NCBI GenBank assembly: GCA_964020085.1
Contig: OZ026604.1
Coordinates: forward strand, 12,457,412 to 12,521,411
Source of the DNA: Micromussa lordhowensis
Lineage: Eukaryota > Cnidaria > Anthozoa > Scleractinia > Lobophylliidae
Direction: 5' to 3'
Length of the DNA stretch: 64,000 nucleotides
The notes beneath the pieces are model-generated. The model worked only from the letters and a program-made list of their open reading frames with translations, ran no database searches and was not told where the DNA came from. Below, in pieces: positions 10,373-21,712 of the stretch. The position numbers and the translations under genes are program-made. Position 1 is the first letter of the stretch, and each line of letters opens with the position of its first letter.

Positions 10373-10666
10373 ATGCCACATACAGCTTTTAACATTCTGG
10401 AGATAAGAGAGAAGAGAGAAGAAAGAGAAGCTTTAGAAGCTATAAGGCTAGAACAACAGCAACAGCAGCAGCAGCAAATTCTTCAAGTTTTGCAGCAACA
10501 ACAGCACTGTCAGCAACAGCAGCAGCAGCAACAACAACAGCAATTTGCCTTAATGCAACAGCAAATCATGGGTATGTTTCAACAACAACAACAACAACAA
10601 ATGCAGGCTCTGCTGTCTTTTCTACCAAAAAAAGGAATAATCTTAATGTATATACGAAGTTTATAA
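10373..10666 (+). CDS. Polyglutamine coiled-coil ORF, possibly a C-terminal exon
   Basis: Charged helix (EIREKREEREALEAIRLE) followed by three glutamine runs separated by ILQVL, FALMQQQIMGMF and MQALLSFLPKK. This pattern resembles the C-terminal, oligomerising part of Myb/SANT- or trihelix-type proteins that accompany Harbinger transposases. No DNA-binding domain is visible upstream, and the ATG at 10373 may lie in a preceding intron, so only the 3' exon may be real. It lies between the YqaJ pseudogene and the convergent transposase. Confidence 0.35.
   Translation: MPHTAFNILEIREKREEREALEAIRLEQQQQQQQQILQVLQQQQHCQQQQQQQQQQQFALMQQQIMGMFQQQQQQQMQALLSFLPKKGIILMYIRSL
10453..10604 (+). repeat. CAG/CAA repeat tract
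   Basis: Interrupted CAG/CAA array in three blocks (10453-10478, 10492-10541, 10555-10600), mixed codons throughout. The mixture suggests selection or age rather than recent CAG slippage. Confidence 0.8.
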
Positions 10667-11760
10667 TAATACACTCCTCTGTTTTGGAGATTCATATGCA
10701 CACAAAAAAATTATATTTTTTCACTTGATTACAGTGTAATTAAAAAATTCCTCAAATGGCAGTTGTTGAATTTCAATGTTGTACATTTTCCTTTTGCTAT
10801 GTGGACATGGTCCTTGATATGCCTGTAAAAATTTTGTACGATACTTGTTATAATCAAAACATTGGTCCAGTGGTTCTTAATAAAACACACTCAACACTTT
10901 TTTCTCTGTCTCCAACCCGCTGTACTGTTTTGACTACCATTATGATGTCCAGAATGGTATAAACTAAAAGAAAACACAGTTTTTTGTAAATTCTGACAAA
11001 CAACAAATAATACTCTCAAAGTATGGGTGATGCCGAAAAGGTTTTGTTTGATAAGTAACATGACAAGATTTTATCTACAAGCTCAAAAGCATATTTCCTA
11101 GGGACCCTTGGGCAGATAATTTATTCCCCAAAAATGTAGGCAGGTGAAGAGTAAAGTTGCTTTGCTGCCCACAGTAAGACAGCCAATCACCAAGCTCCAG
11201 AGAAACATTTGAAAATTGTTTCCTTACTCATACGAGATAATCTAAGCAAACGTTTGTATCTACTTTTTGCCAGGGCAAATTTGAATTCGGATTCACTCGC
11301 TTGTTCACTCGACTCCAAAAATTTCTATAAAATCAACTTGGACCATCTGGGTTTTGCTCTTTTTAACCCCGGACATCAACAGTTTTTAAAACTGAAAATC
11401 CCGCTCACTCTGAGAATCCTTCAAGTGTTTCCCGGAAAACAACTGTAGTAAATAAAGATTATTTACATTAACTGTAAATCATCCTTGTAGAGTTTACAAT
11501 AGAAATTAACCATGGCAAATTTACCTCGAGAAAGACCTTTTACCATGGTGTGTGTAACCGCACCTATTGAACTTACTTTAGATGTAAACACAGCAATGCA
11601 TAAAATAGTATTCTGGGGCTCGTAATTACAAGGATTTTAAAAAAAACTGGGCCATGGGTTTGTCAACCTTTCTGATATGACAAACTACCAAGCAAAATAG
11701 TCACTTTTAAGTGGAGGATCAATTGATTCCAAACATCTCAGATACCTGATAACCATAGAG
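10667..11760. other. No recognisable gene
   Basis: AT-rich, with only short unsupported frames. It is probably internal or flanking sequence of the Harbinger-type element. No paired ends identified. Confidence 0.4.
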
Positions 11761-12911
11761 TCAGGTTTGGGCATTTTCCAACAAGGCCCATACAACATAC
11801 ATCATTCCCACTGGACTTAAATTAACTTTCATTTGCCTTTTAAAATCAATAAATTTAAAATAATTTGAAATGTTTCCAAACAACATTTCGACTGCTACTC
11901 TGACCTCACTCATTGCTTTGTTATAAAGAGCCATTTCAGGTGTGATGTTGTTCCCTCTAAATGGTGCTTTAAGATGTACCCTCAAGGGATAAGCAGGGTC
12001 ACCATACAAACAAAGAGGATCCCCATTGTAAAAAGCTACACGTCTCAAGTCAGTCAACAAACCGGACTCATGCAGTATTGTGCTGTCATGTCTTTTGCCC
12101 TCAAACGACCACTGAGATTTGCAATAAGGCCATTTGGTGTAACCACACTTTGGAATTTTATACTTTATACGCTTGTATCCATTATACATGACACGTTTAT
12201 TATACTTTAGACGAGCAATACCTCTAACAGTGCCATCCACAAAACCAAAACTGTTATTAAGTGGCGCCCCCTGTTGGTGAATAGCATCTGCGTATCTATG
12301 CAACTGATCTGGCTGCAGGAAGGGATTTCTGTCCCAGTTTTGTAGGCGATGACGATGGCTTGTGTATATAAAGTCAAGCACCTCATTAAAGATGAGACAG
12401 AGCTCGGTCGGGTTTCTAACAAAGCGTGGCACCATATCAGTGTACCGACATGGGTAGGCAAATTTTTTCAGTAAAATACACATTGCCTCCATTCCATCGC
12501 AGACAGACCTTTGAGAAAACACTATTTCGTCTGGAATTTGCAAATTCCTACGAAGAAAATCGAGGTCTTGCTTGCCAAATCTCAACTCAGTCCCGCATTC
12601 AGACTCGTCCCAAGCGTCAATAGGGACCTTTAGATCGGAGGACAAGGACGACTGCGAGTACGAGTTTTCCGTAATGAGCATGCGCATAAGGTTTGGAGGC
12701 CGACATTTTTCGAAGTGCGCGTGCTCAGAACAGGAAACTCGTACTCGTAGTCGTTCTCGTCGTCCGATCTGTCAAAACGCTCAAACTTTAAATATGGGAA
12801 CGTCAGTCTTGACGAACGTTCATCGTAAAGAAGAGCGAATTCCACGTCATCGATTATGTTTTGGTAACGAGAAATAAGCAAAGCGTCGCGAACAGTTGCG
12901 AGACTCGCCAT
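11761..12911 (-). pseudogene. PIF/Harbinger (DDE_Tnp_4-type) transposase, degenerate
   Basis: Translation from 12911 gives an N-terminal FPYLKFERFD segment, cut by a 139-bp MITE. It resumes at 12630 with ELRFGKQDLDFL, DGMEAMCILLKKFAYPCRY and PTELCLIF. The catalytic core follows: FGFVDGTVR (first Asp), GKRHDSTILHESGLL, CLYGDPAYPLRVHLKAPFR (second Asp), and VAVEMLFGNISNYFKFIDF (Glu). The C-terminus, VGMMYVVWALLENAQT, is near the usual end of the family. Between the first Asp and GKRHD, about 16 residues read in the wrong frame: one indel near 12155 and an opposite one near 12107 cancel each other, leaving the downstream frame open. The protein would cut and join DNA at 3-bp TNA sites. With the MITE and the scrambled strand it is almost surely inactive. 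Confidence 0.85.
12632..12770. mobile_element. MITE with 50-bp inverted arms inside the transposase N-terminus
   Basis: Left end AGATCGGAGGACAAGGACGA and right end, read inverted, AGATCGGACGACGAGAACGA. The arms stay paired through GAGTACGAGTTTTCC to GAGCATGCGCA, with a core of about 30 bp. It separates two parts of one conserved protein, so it is an insertion. I could not find a clear target duplication. Confidence 0.8.
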
Positions 12912-13483
12912 ATTAAACGTGGCAACTACTTTTCTGTTTTATAAGCTTGAATACGCCGATTTCCATTGCATCATTTCCATTGCGAAAGCAAAACATGACG
13001 ACACACAGATGAAAACCAGCTAAGTTTAATACAAAATTAGCGAATATAAAAAGTACAAATTAGTACAGGACAGCATTTTTACAAGTACATGTAACTTACC
13101 AAACGCAAAGCCTCAGACCAAACTTTCAAGCGGTGATCATGAGCTCATTCAACAAAATTCCTTGCTAAGCTTATCAAAATTAAGCTTAAAAGCGATTCAA
13201 AATCGAACATTCCATTCAAGGTTGTTAAGTCACCGAACTAAATTCATAAGTCAAGCATGTTTATGTTCTCAATCAGATTTTAACAAAGCGAAAAATAGCC
13301 TACTAATACCTCGCAGAATCAACGAACAAACGAACTTCGAGAACATGTGCTTTCACATTCCGCACGTCCTGCTGTTCTTTGCTAAATCACTTTTTCTGGC
13401 GATGCGACCGAGGTCTCGACCCAGTTTCTATCGGTTATTTTCTTATGCACCCGCCGTTCTGTTAGCCGCCGCGTTGTCTTTGC
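12912..13483. other. No recognisable gene
   Basis: Contains a 147-codon open frame that continues into the TTAA element and has no motif; see the rejected list. Confidence 0.4.
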
Positions 13484-14601
13484 TTAAGGTGACTCCATAT
13501 GGTTATTCGCTGTTCATTAAGCGCGCGCTAGTATCCACTATCCACGGGAATTTTTGTATTACTCTGAATCGCACATCTCTGAAGTCTATCGAAATTAACC
13601 TCTGAATGACAAAACTACTCTTTTGAACCATCACTGTTAAATTAACAGGGTTTTAACTGGAAATAAAACTCTCTACAGATAGATTGTTTACAGTGTATAT
13701 GTTGCTTTTATTTCCATTTTTTTTCCGTTTCCTCCGGTGAAAATTTCCTTAACTTTGACATTACATGAAATTTCTCCAGAGGAATCTTCTGAAGGCAAAA
13801 AAAATAGGGGTTACAGAGGTAGTTTCGTTGCTTTTAGCTAATTTATGTTTTTTAGCTCCACTTAAAAAATTGTCTTAGAAATTTTCTTGATGAACTGGCA
13901 GGCGGAAGGCGTAAACGGTAATTACCGCACTGCACAATTTGAAGAAATTTCACCGAAGAAAACTGAAGTTATTCACGTGAAAGTTGGGCACTTTTTCAAT
14001 CACACGACATACGTCACAGAATAGAAATTCGCCAAGATCACTATTTGAGCATGCGTGAAATTCCAAACCGCCCGCACACGCGCTCGTACCTCTGCTTCAA
14101 ACTTGATCAATAGCGAGGAAATCGCATGAACTTGGAACGAGATTTAACTTAACCTCGAGCTCTTTGCAAAAGGGACAAAGTTTCGACATACGAATTAGTT
14201 GAGAACCTACTGTGGGGTGTAATTCTTTAAAATTTCCTCGAAATGTTTCACTATTGCAAGCACTATTCTTGTTGTTCGAGTGACTCTTGGCGCCGACGAG
14301 CGAGCGGACAATGGCGATGAATCAGTTCCTTAGGTCGAAACTCCCGCATACCTCGTACTTTTTTTTCAAATCAAGCAGAGAAGGATAGGGTCTTTTATTT
14401 GGTCGATAATTGTTTTGAAACCGGAGGAGATTCACGTAACTTTTGCGATGAACAAATTTTGAAAATGTGGACGTCATGTTTATGGACATTTTACTGCGTG
14501 ATTTCGCGCGCGACGTTCGCGTAGAGTTTTGAGAGCTCGTGCCATCGCGCGGTTTTCAATCGGTTCGCGCGCGGTCAAAAAACTATAGGGGGCCACCTTA
14601 A
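13484..14601. mobile_element. TTAA-flanked non-autonomous element, about 1.1 kb
   Basis: TTAA at 13484-13487 and 14598-14601. The left end reads GGTGACTCCATATGG; the right end on the other strand reads GGTGGCCCCCTATAG. GCGCGC-rich subterminal segments occur at both sides. No transposase. The ends and target fit a piggyBac-like MITE; identity between the ends is only moderate. Confidence 0.5.
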
Positions 14602-14606
14602 TCAGC

Positions 14607-16414
14607 TTAAGGTGGATGGTACCACTTTTCAGGTTTTTTGAATATGTAAACTTTGAAAGGAAAGAACAAAAAATCAACTCAACGTCATAACAAAATTTGT
14701 GTATGTCCCGATTGCAAAATTTGTTTTCGTCCAAAAACGACAATTATTTTGTCACCAACTGTTACCATGGCAACGATACTTGATGATTAGTCAGACCTAC
14801 TTTTGAGCTTCAAACGCTTATATCTTGAAAACTAACCTGGTGACCCCCAATTTTTTTCACATTAGTTTCTTTGTCATTTGAAAATGAAACTACATGATCA
14901 TTTAAAAAAATTTCTACGAAGCGGATTTTCTATAAACGTTAAAAACGGTAGTTTATCAATAATGAAAAAATCCTTTCGTAGAAATTTTTAAAATTTCACC
15001 TGATGTCTCCTTTCAATGAGGGGAAAACATCCCAACAATAAAAATATAGGGTCACCGGGCTCGTTCTCTTGCAAAAGCCTTCGCGAGTTCAACAATTTCC
15101 ACGCGCGTTACCGCGTAGTTCAAAATCTTGATTTTATATGATTAGCATTTACTCATGCTCCCTTTTGACTACTGCTGACCTATGCGCCCAAGTACACGCG
15201 CGCACTCCGCGCGCACTTATCGTCGGTGTGTTCGCAAGTCTTCACTTCACAGACAATGTCGAGGATTTAGTTGGAAGTGTTGCCGTTGGTCTCACTTTTA
15301 AGGATTTCCTCACAACGTTTCGTCTGGTTTGCCATGTTTTGTCGACAAACCGAAGCTGTCAAGCGAAAGGTTCCAAATCTAAGACAGAACACTTGTCAGC
15401 TTGAATCGCGTATCACACAGACCCTCGCAAACTTGCATATGGTTGAATGTCCATTACGGAAATTTTTTTGTTTTGCCCTCCTGAAAGTTAGCGGTAATCG
15501 TCAATCTTTTGCCTGTTTTACTCTTCTATCAGCGAAAAATCAACACAGGTTTGGCAAGGAAAGTCGCTGTAAGTAAATTTAGTTGAGTGTTGTTTGCTTG
15601 ATTGTTTGTAGCCGTGGCGCTGTATCCCTGGATTCCTGTGTTTCTCTCGCCGTAAAATTAGTTTCAGTCGAATTTACCTCTGATCGTCGCTGTATTTAGG
15701 ATAATTTCTGTGGAATACACGTAAAGAATTTCGTCGCTTTCTGCTTTTCAATTTACGGTAGAGATTTCAAGTGACTTTAATGGCAACGACTGACCGAAAA
15801 TTGTTTTATAGTAAAACTTCAAACTTCGCATGAAATTTCACACCGGAAAACAATATTGGAGAACTTAACAGGTGACATAAATGCAACTAACATAAAGTAT
15901 ATCGAAAAATATTTGTTCTTTAATACATCTTTCCTTGTCTAGTATCTGAGTTACTCGTTCATTGGGAAGATTTTTTTACAAATCGTTAGTAGATGGCCGG
16001 CGCGCCACCCGATTTGACAAAGTTGAGTAAACAAACCCATTTGTAATCGGCTGCAGGAAAAAAAGTAAACGCGTTATTTGCCGGCTTAGGGTCGGTCCGT
16101 ATGGTGAAGAACCTGTAGTTTCAAATTGTTACTGATCGCGATCGCCGACAGGATTGATCGCCACACTGATGAAAACTTTAGCCTTGAATTTCGGGCATTG
16201 AGCTACAAAAAGTGTTTTTCTAACGCATACTGAATTGCTTAACAACTGACACGACAACTTTCGTTTTGATCCAATCTCGGACAGACAGGGAAAAAAAACA
16301 CCTGGTGGGCGCCATATTTGTTTTGGTTTTTCTGTATTTTAAATCTCTCGCGCGTGAGGTGCGCGGTTGTCACCAGACTTCCCGCGTCCGGAAAACTGGT
16401 ACCATCCACCTTAA
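14607..16414. mobile_element. TTAA-flanked element, about 1.8 kb, with GGTGGATGGTACCA ends
   Basis: TTAA at 14607-14610 and 16411-16414. The 14-bp inverted ends are perfect (GGTGGATGGTACCA), continuing as CTTTTCAGG versus GTTTTCCGG. The right TTAA runs directly into GGTGTCTCCATAGGG, the left end of another element resembling the one at 13484, so this copy probably inserted at that element's TTAA. No coding capacity is recognised inside. A TTCTACGAAG hairpin lies at 14901-14993. Confidence 0.75.
14901..14993. repeat. Hairpin with TTCTACGAAG arms
   Basis: TTTAAAAAAATTTCTACGAA pairs with the complement of TTCGTAGAAATTTTTAAA. The same arm motif occurs in the core of the foldback at 5237-5878, linking two otherwise diverged TTAA elements. 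Confidence 0.7.
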
Positions 16415-17671
16415 GGTGTCTCCATAGGGTTTTAAGAGCGCGCGCACCGATGATGCGAGCTTTAGTAATGTGCGCGCGCTAGCTGACGCAAGCTCATGCA
16501 AAGCAGCGAACAAGTCAAAAATATAGCTCAAATTACAACCCAGAAGTAGAAACCGAGAAACCATTTAAAAGAAAACGTAAAGGAAACGATTTGGACGGAA
16601 AGGTCTTGTGTATATTTTGATGAGACCCCCATTTTTGAGTCGCTCATCGACAAAACCGCGTGGTTCGAAAATTCGCGCATGCTCACATAGCGATCCTGGC
16701 GAGTTCCTATTCTGATGACGTAGTTGCCATTGAGGGGAAAAAATAGACAAATCATTATCAGATTTCTCGAATTTCCTTCGGTGAAATTCCTTTAGATTTG
16801 GCAGAGAAGTTATTCCTTGCTTTCAATTTATCAGAAAAAATTGTAAGACAAGGATTTCGCTTTGCCAAAAAAACACAAAAATGCTAAAAACGAAAAAACT
16901 ACCTTGACAACCCCTACTTTTTTCGATTTTAAAAGTTTTTTCTTGCCAGACTCTACCCGGTTTGAGCATATCAGAACATTTTACCGAAGGAAATTGAAGA
17001 AAATTGAAATCAAAGCCAAACAGACGTCAAAAAATGGCGATGTTTGAGTAATTTTAATTTGAGACTAAAAGCCTTGATATCAGAGGTGACTGTTGAACAG
17101 CAAATTTTGGCCCTTGTTTGTTATGTTTCAGTAGCTTTGATTAGGAAAATAGCAAAAAGAATGAGAATATCAACTTCCGATTGAGGTCACTGGCGCGCGC
17201 TTCGTCATCTTGCATAACTCTATTGAGCCACATCAATATGTGTGCGAGGTGGAGAGGTGCTCAAGCGCGCGCTGGATGACGTGTATGGTACCGGGGTAAC
17301 GGTTAGATCGTGTAGCAAAAAGCGAATTGAAAAAAAAAAACTTTGCAAAAGTCGCTAAAGTTCTCTGACTCTCCCAAAAGAAGTCAAAAACAAATTCGGC
17401 CAAATTGTAGAAAAACCTTTCGACTTCTTTTTGTGTTTGTTTGGTTTCGTGAAAGCAAGGAAATTTAGAGTTTCAAGCGAATTTTCGGATTTCGTTCAAA
17501 ATGTTTAGGCAAAGAGTTGCCACCCTTGTCAAATTATTTTAAAAATCAAAAAAAAAAAAAAAAACTTGCAGAGTTCGAAAGGGGCTAGGTACGAGCTTAG
17601 CGCAACAGTGTTCCGCAGGACTTGTAGGTAGTGGTTTTTCCTGTAAGGTCGCGAAAGAAATGACAACAGGA
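16415..17671. other. Third TTAA-element end and unassigned sequence
   Basis: Starts with a GGTGTCTCCATAGGG end whose partner was not found. The block at about 17240-17278 (GCGAGGTGGAGAGGTGCTC) is an inverted copy of that at 7384-7421. No gene seen. Confidence 0.4.
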
Positions 17672-18043
17672 GACAAAGCTAAACTATTCCTTCTTTTCAT
17701 GCATTTATTTTCTATTCCTAACCAGTAAGATCGTGTGCTAACTGTGATCTGACATCCGCTGCAATTTTTGTTCTTAAAAAACTTGGACTTCTGGAGAGGC
17801 TCGTGCAATTTCAGCTTTTTGGAAAACTCACTCGTGCAAATTAATTCCAAATTGAACTCGTTACCGTAGGATTACCTATACTGAACAGACCGTCACCAGA
17901 CTTGAAAAGTCAAATAGGAGACAGAAGTCCAGATTTTTGTTTTTTTGTTTTGCAGCGAATGTAAGATCACAGTTAGCACTCGATCTTACTGAGTAGGAAG
18001 AGAAAAAAAAATGCATGAAAAGAAGGAATAGTTGAACTTTGTC
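17672..18043. mobile_element. Foldback element, about 370 bp
   Basis: The left arm GACAAAGCTAAACTATTCCT through GCATTTATTTTCTATTCCTA and GTGCTAACTGTGATCT pairs with the inverted right arm at about 17950-18043. The unpaired centre is about 180 bp. It has no coding motif. Confidence 0.75.
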
Positions 18044-18210
18044 TAGCTTTGTAACTTAGTTTTGTTTAGCTTTTTTGTCACGAGTGCATTCGAGAAAACT
18101 TGTTTCAGAGTTCCGTACAAAATTTTTCTCACTGCTCTACATGATATCATTGGCCTACAAAATTTCTCATTGTCTTTCTGCCAATCATTATCCAGAATTA
18201 CGATGTGTAA

Positions 18211-18249
18211 TTTGCACTGGTGTTACACTTTTTGCACTGGTGTTACACT
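18211..18249 (+). repeat. Short tandem duplication TTTGCACTGGTGTTACACT
   Basis: Two copies in a row at 18211-18229 and 18231-18249, followed by a related TTGCACTGC. Part of a dispersed repeat of unknown class. Confidence 0.75.
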
Positions 18250-18544
18250 TGAATTGCACTGCAGAATCGAGTTATTTTTTCATGTGTACTATTATTGGTA
18301 TATTTACAGGTATGCTAAAATGAGCGTCTACAGGGGCTTAAATCCTCAATGTGTGCTGGAGGACAAAGCCTCGCCTTCACACCACGAAGCTGGGTTCACG
18401 AAGTTGCAGTCCCACCAGATTGGTGAACCGCGTTCTTGCAAACGCATGCTAGTCTTCGAAGCTACCGCTCTCTGCCTGTCCACCACGCTGAGCGAAACGC
18501 CATGCGGTAGGGAAAAGGTCGTCCACTATAGTTGTCTTTTTGCG

Positions 18545-19300
18545 CGCGGTGCAGCAAAATAAATCATAGGAAATTAAATACCAGGTATAGCATTTCTAAA
18601 AACTAAATCATGGTAATGTTCTACTTACAACCAATACAAATCTGTGCAGTTATCGAATATATCCGCTAATAAGTTCTGTAAGCGGTTAGAGTATAAGCTC
18701 CTACAAGAGAAATAAATACACAAAAAGTCAAACACATTTTGCAAATGATTATTTGAACTGCAAAGCACATGTAAACCCTCTTATTGGGGGAAGAAAGCCA
18801 CTATTTTTTCTCAATCAAGAAAATGGTCCTTAAAGGAGCTGTGTCACGGTTAAACGATTTGAAAAATTTAGCCTAAATTTTTCAATTTTGTTGTTTGTAA
18901 TCCGTGTCAATCTTCTCCATCCTTAACCATCCTTGTTCCTTTATGGCTTAATATTATCTCTTTAGTGTTTTCCTATCTTTCTAAAGCATTATTTTCAGGT
19001 TTCCTTCAATTTAAAGGTAATTTTGACGATGGTAGAAATAACTCAAAATACCGTGACGTACCCTCTTTAAAATTTAATCTGCTAATCAAAACATTAGATT
19101 TTTGCGGACAACATGGAGCTACAGGAAAAATAAATCACAATTAAGTTCATTGCATACTGGATAGGTCGGCTCAGTATGTAGCAGATTATACTCGAAACAA
19201 ACTTTGAAGGTCTATAATAGCTTTTGATGTTTATTACCTTGCTTCGCTATAACAGACGTACAACTAGACAGGCTTAAACAAGCCTCTCTATACTAATTGT
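18545..19300. repeat. R2 repeat, diverged copy with a MITE insertion
   Basis: Matches 4678-5240 in blocks ('aaataaatcataggaaatta', 'ataagttctgtaagcggtt', 'cctcttattggggg'). An insertion at about 18835-19067 with GGAGCTGTGTCACGG and, inverted, GAGGGTACGTCACGG ends is flanked by TTAAA on both sides. R2 sequence resumes after it (TTAGATTTTTGC). Confidence 0.6.
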
Positions 19301-21520
19301 TCAAGTCAAAAATAAAACTTTTGATAGCATCTAAAAGCAACATCAATATTTTCCTTTACGTGGAAATTTTAATGATCTGCCCTCTACATCAGTCTTGTCT
19401 GAGTAACATGGATGGATTGTCTACATTTTGATAAAAGAAAAAGTTCTTCTCCCAATTACGACAGCTCAGTATTCTTGCTAAAGATATCCTGAGGTGATTT
19501 TTTCAATTGGTTGTTTCCTAATTAATCACAATCAGTGTCGATTGAAAGAGCAAGGAAAATGTCAGAGGTATGCGTGTAGGTTCCCTTACGCACATGGGAA
19601 TATAGGGTAACAAAAAGCAACAAAAATTAAAAAAAAGTCAAAAGAGGAAAACATTGATCTCTTTTACTTAATGCTTCGCGTTCTTTGGTTTTTCACGGGT
19701 ACTTTTCTTCCCCCAAGTTATAGAACCTCTTTTTTTTCACCGCTCTTTTGTTATGACTCAGTCTATTTAGCCTATTACAGGAGGGGCACAAAGGGCAAGT
19801 GCCTATTTCATTTCGATTTTGTCTTACCCAAACTGCATTATTAAAGCAACAATCGTCGAAATTCGTTATCTTATGTCCTGTTCACAAGCAGGTAGGCTAA
19901 TCTCGACTGATCTTAGTGCTAGGGTTTCCTAAGCAAGAAGGTAAAAGATGGCCCGCATTTGCAAGCAAAATTTTTCACGTAAGATTACCCTACTACCCGC
20001 GACAAGTCTAGCCGGTCACGATTAGTTAACCTGGTAAATACCAAGCAGTAAAAAAATATTTTGATCGCCAAAACCTGTTTACACTTAGATTAAGTAGCCA
20101 GTTTATCAGTTCCATTGAAGTTATTTCAATTTTAAACTCACTTAAAATCCCAGACAGCAATTTTTATGGTGATGGGGATGTATTTATCAGCAAAACTTTA
20201 AACAATTTGGCAATGAAACATCATAGAGATAGTAGCCACAACCATTGTTACAAAAATGTCGTCTGTAAAACTCATTATTCGAATTTTCTTCTATGCAAAG
20301 CAAATCTAACACAAATATGCAGTTTCTCAAAACACAATTGATTTGTTCCGCCAGTAATTTATCATGTTTTGATAAATTTGATCTATTTTGTCCAAGTTAG
20401 GCGAGATGTCCCGACACACCACATTTAAAACGTTTAGAAAAGTATTTATCAAAATAAATGAAGCTTTTTAGTAGCATCTACATGTTACGTAGTAATCGAT
20501 CTCGTAACTTATAGCGGTTTACTTCGGCGTGCACACTCTCTAGATCCACCCCCTATTGTCTATTCATCTATCATGTCAGAGTAAGAAGACGGGGGGGGGG
20601 GGTTGTTTTGTAGATCTACTCGCAGGCGTATCATCTTGATATTCTTGCTAAAGATACCGTGCGGTAATTCCTTCAACACTCTCTCTCTAGATCCACTCCT
20701 ATTGTCTATTCCACTCCTATTGTCTATTCATCTATCATGTCAGAATAAGATGGGGGGGGGGGTTGTTTTGTAGATCTACTCACAGAAAAAACATCTTGAT
20801 ATTCTTGGTAAAGATACCCTGAGGTAATTCCTTCAACTGGTTGTTTCCTAAGCTCCTACCAACAAATAATCACAATCAGTGTCAATTAAAAGAGCAAGGA
20901 AAATGTCAGCTGTGTAATTGAAGGTTCCCTTACACAGATATGAATATAGGGTTACAAAAAGCAACGGAAATTAAAAAAAAAAAAATTCAAAAGAAGAAAA
21001 CATTGTGTTTTTCCACGGTAGCTTTCTTTTTCCATGTAAGGGACCTCTTTTTTCACCGCTCTTTTGTTATCACGCAATCAATTTATCTGTTAACAGGAGG
21101 GGCACAAAAGGCCTGCGCTTATTTAATTTCGAACTTGTCTTACCTAAACAGCGTTATTAAAGCAACAATCGCCGAAATTTGCTATCTTATGTCCTGCTCA
21201 CAAGCAGGTAGCCTAATCTCGACTGATCCTAGTGCTAGCAAGCAAGAAGCAAGAAGGTAAAAGATCGCCCGCATTTGGAAGGAAACTTTTTTCACGTAAG
21301 ATTTACCCTACTCCCCGCAAAAACTCTAGCCGGTCATTATTTAACCTGGTGAATAACATGCTAACAAATAATCACAATCAGTGTCAATTACACAAGAACA
21401 TTTCTACTCAACGGCATTCTATTTCCCACCCAGTCGCGAAATTTCAGTTTTCAGTTTTGGTGTATTGTAGCTTAGTTCAAATATATTCTTTAAGACAAGG
21501 ACCCTTGTAAATGACTACCT
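19301..21520. repeat. R1 repeat, two tandem units
   Basis: Block order repeats twice: 'attattaaagcaacaatcg' at about 19840 and 21145, the 'ctctagccggtca' class at about 20010 and 21325. The second unit is truncated after 21360. A local duplication, 'ccactcctattgtctatt', lies at about 20693-20728. Confidence 0.8.
20591..20762 (+). repeat. Two long G homopolymers in R1
   Basis: G12 at 20591-20602 and G11 at 20752-20762, each directly before TTGTTTTGTAGATCTACTC. The R1 unit at 62610-62621 has G12 at the same place, while units at 6940 and 61477 have only G4. Confidence 0.9.
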
Positions 21521-21712
21521 TTGTGAGAAATCTAAAGCACACTAGGCCGAAACAAGGTTAGTCTGATCACGAATGAAACATGTTTCGGTATGAAAAGTGT
21601 TCACATCACACAGTGCATTGCACGAATCATGTTTGAAAAAAGGTTATTCTGAACCTGATTGAAACAACCTCGAGAGCTAATTTTAATTATGATCAGACCA
21701 AACACGTGCAAA

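Noticed and set aside
13162..13605. 147-codon open frame
   Set aside because: No motif, odd composition, and it runs across the TTAA end at 13484, so it joins host and transposon sequence.
15138..15576. Overlapping 88- and 101-codon frames in the 14607 element
   Set aside because: No motif, mutually overlapping, in a non-autonomous element.
18062..18562. 166-codon open frame
   Set aside because: Starts inside a foldback-adjacent repeat and crosses a tandem duplication and unrelated repeats; no domain.
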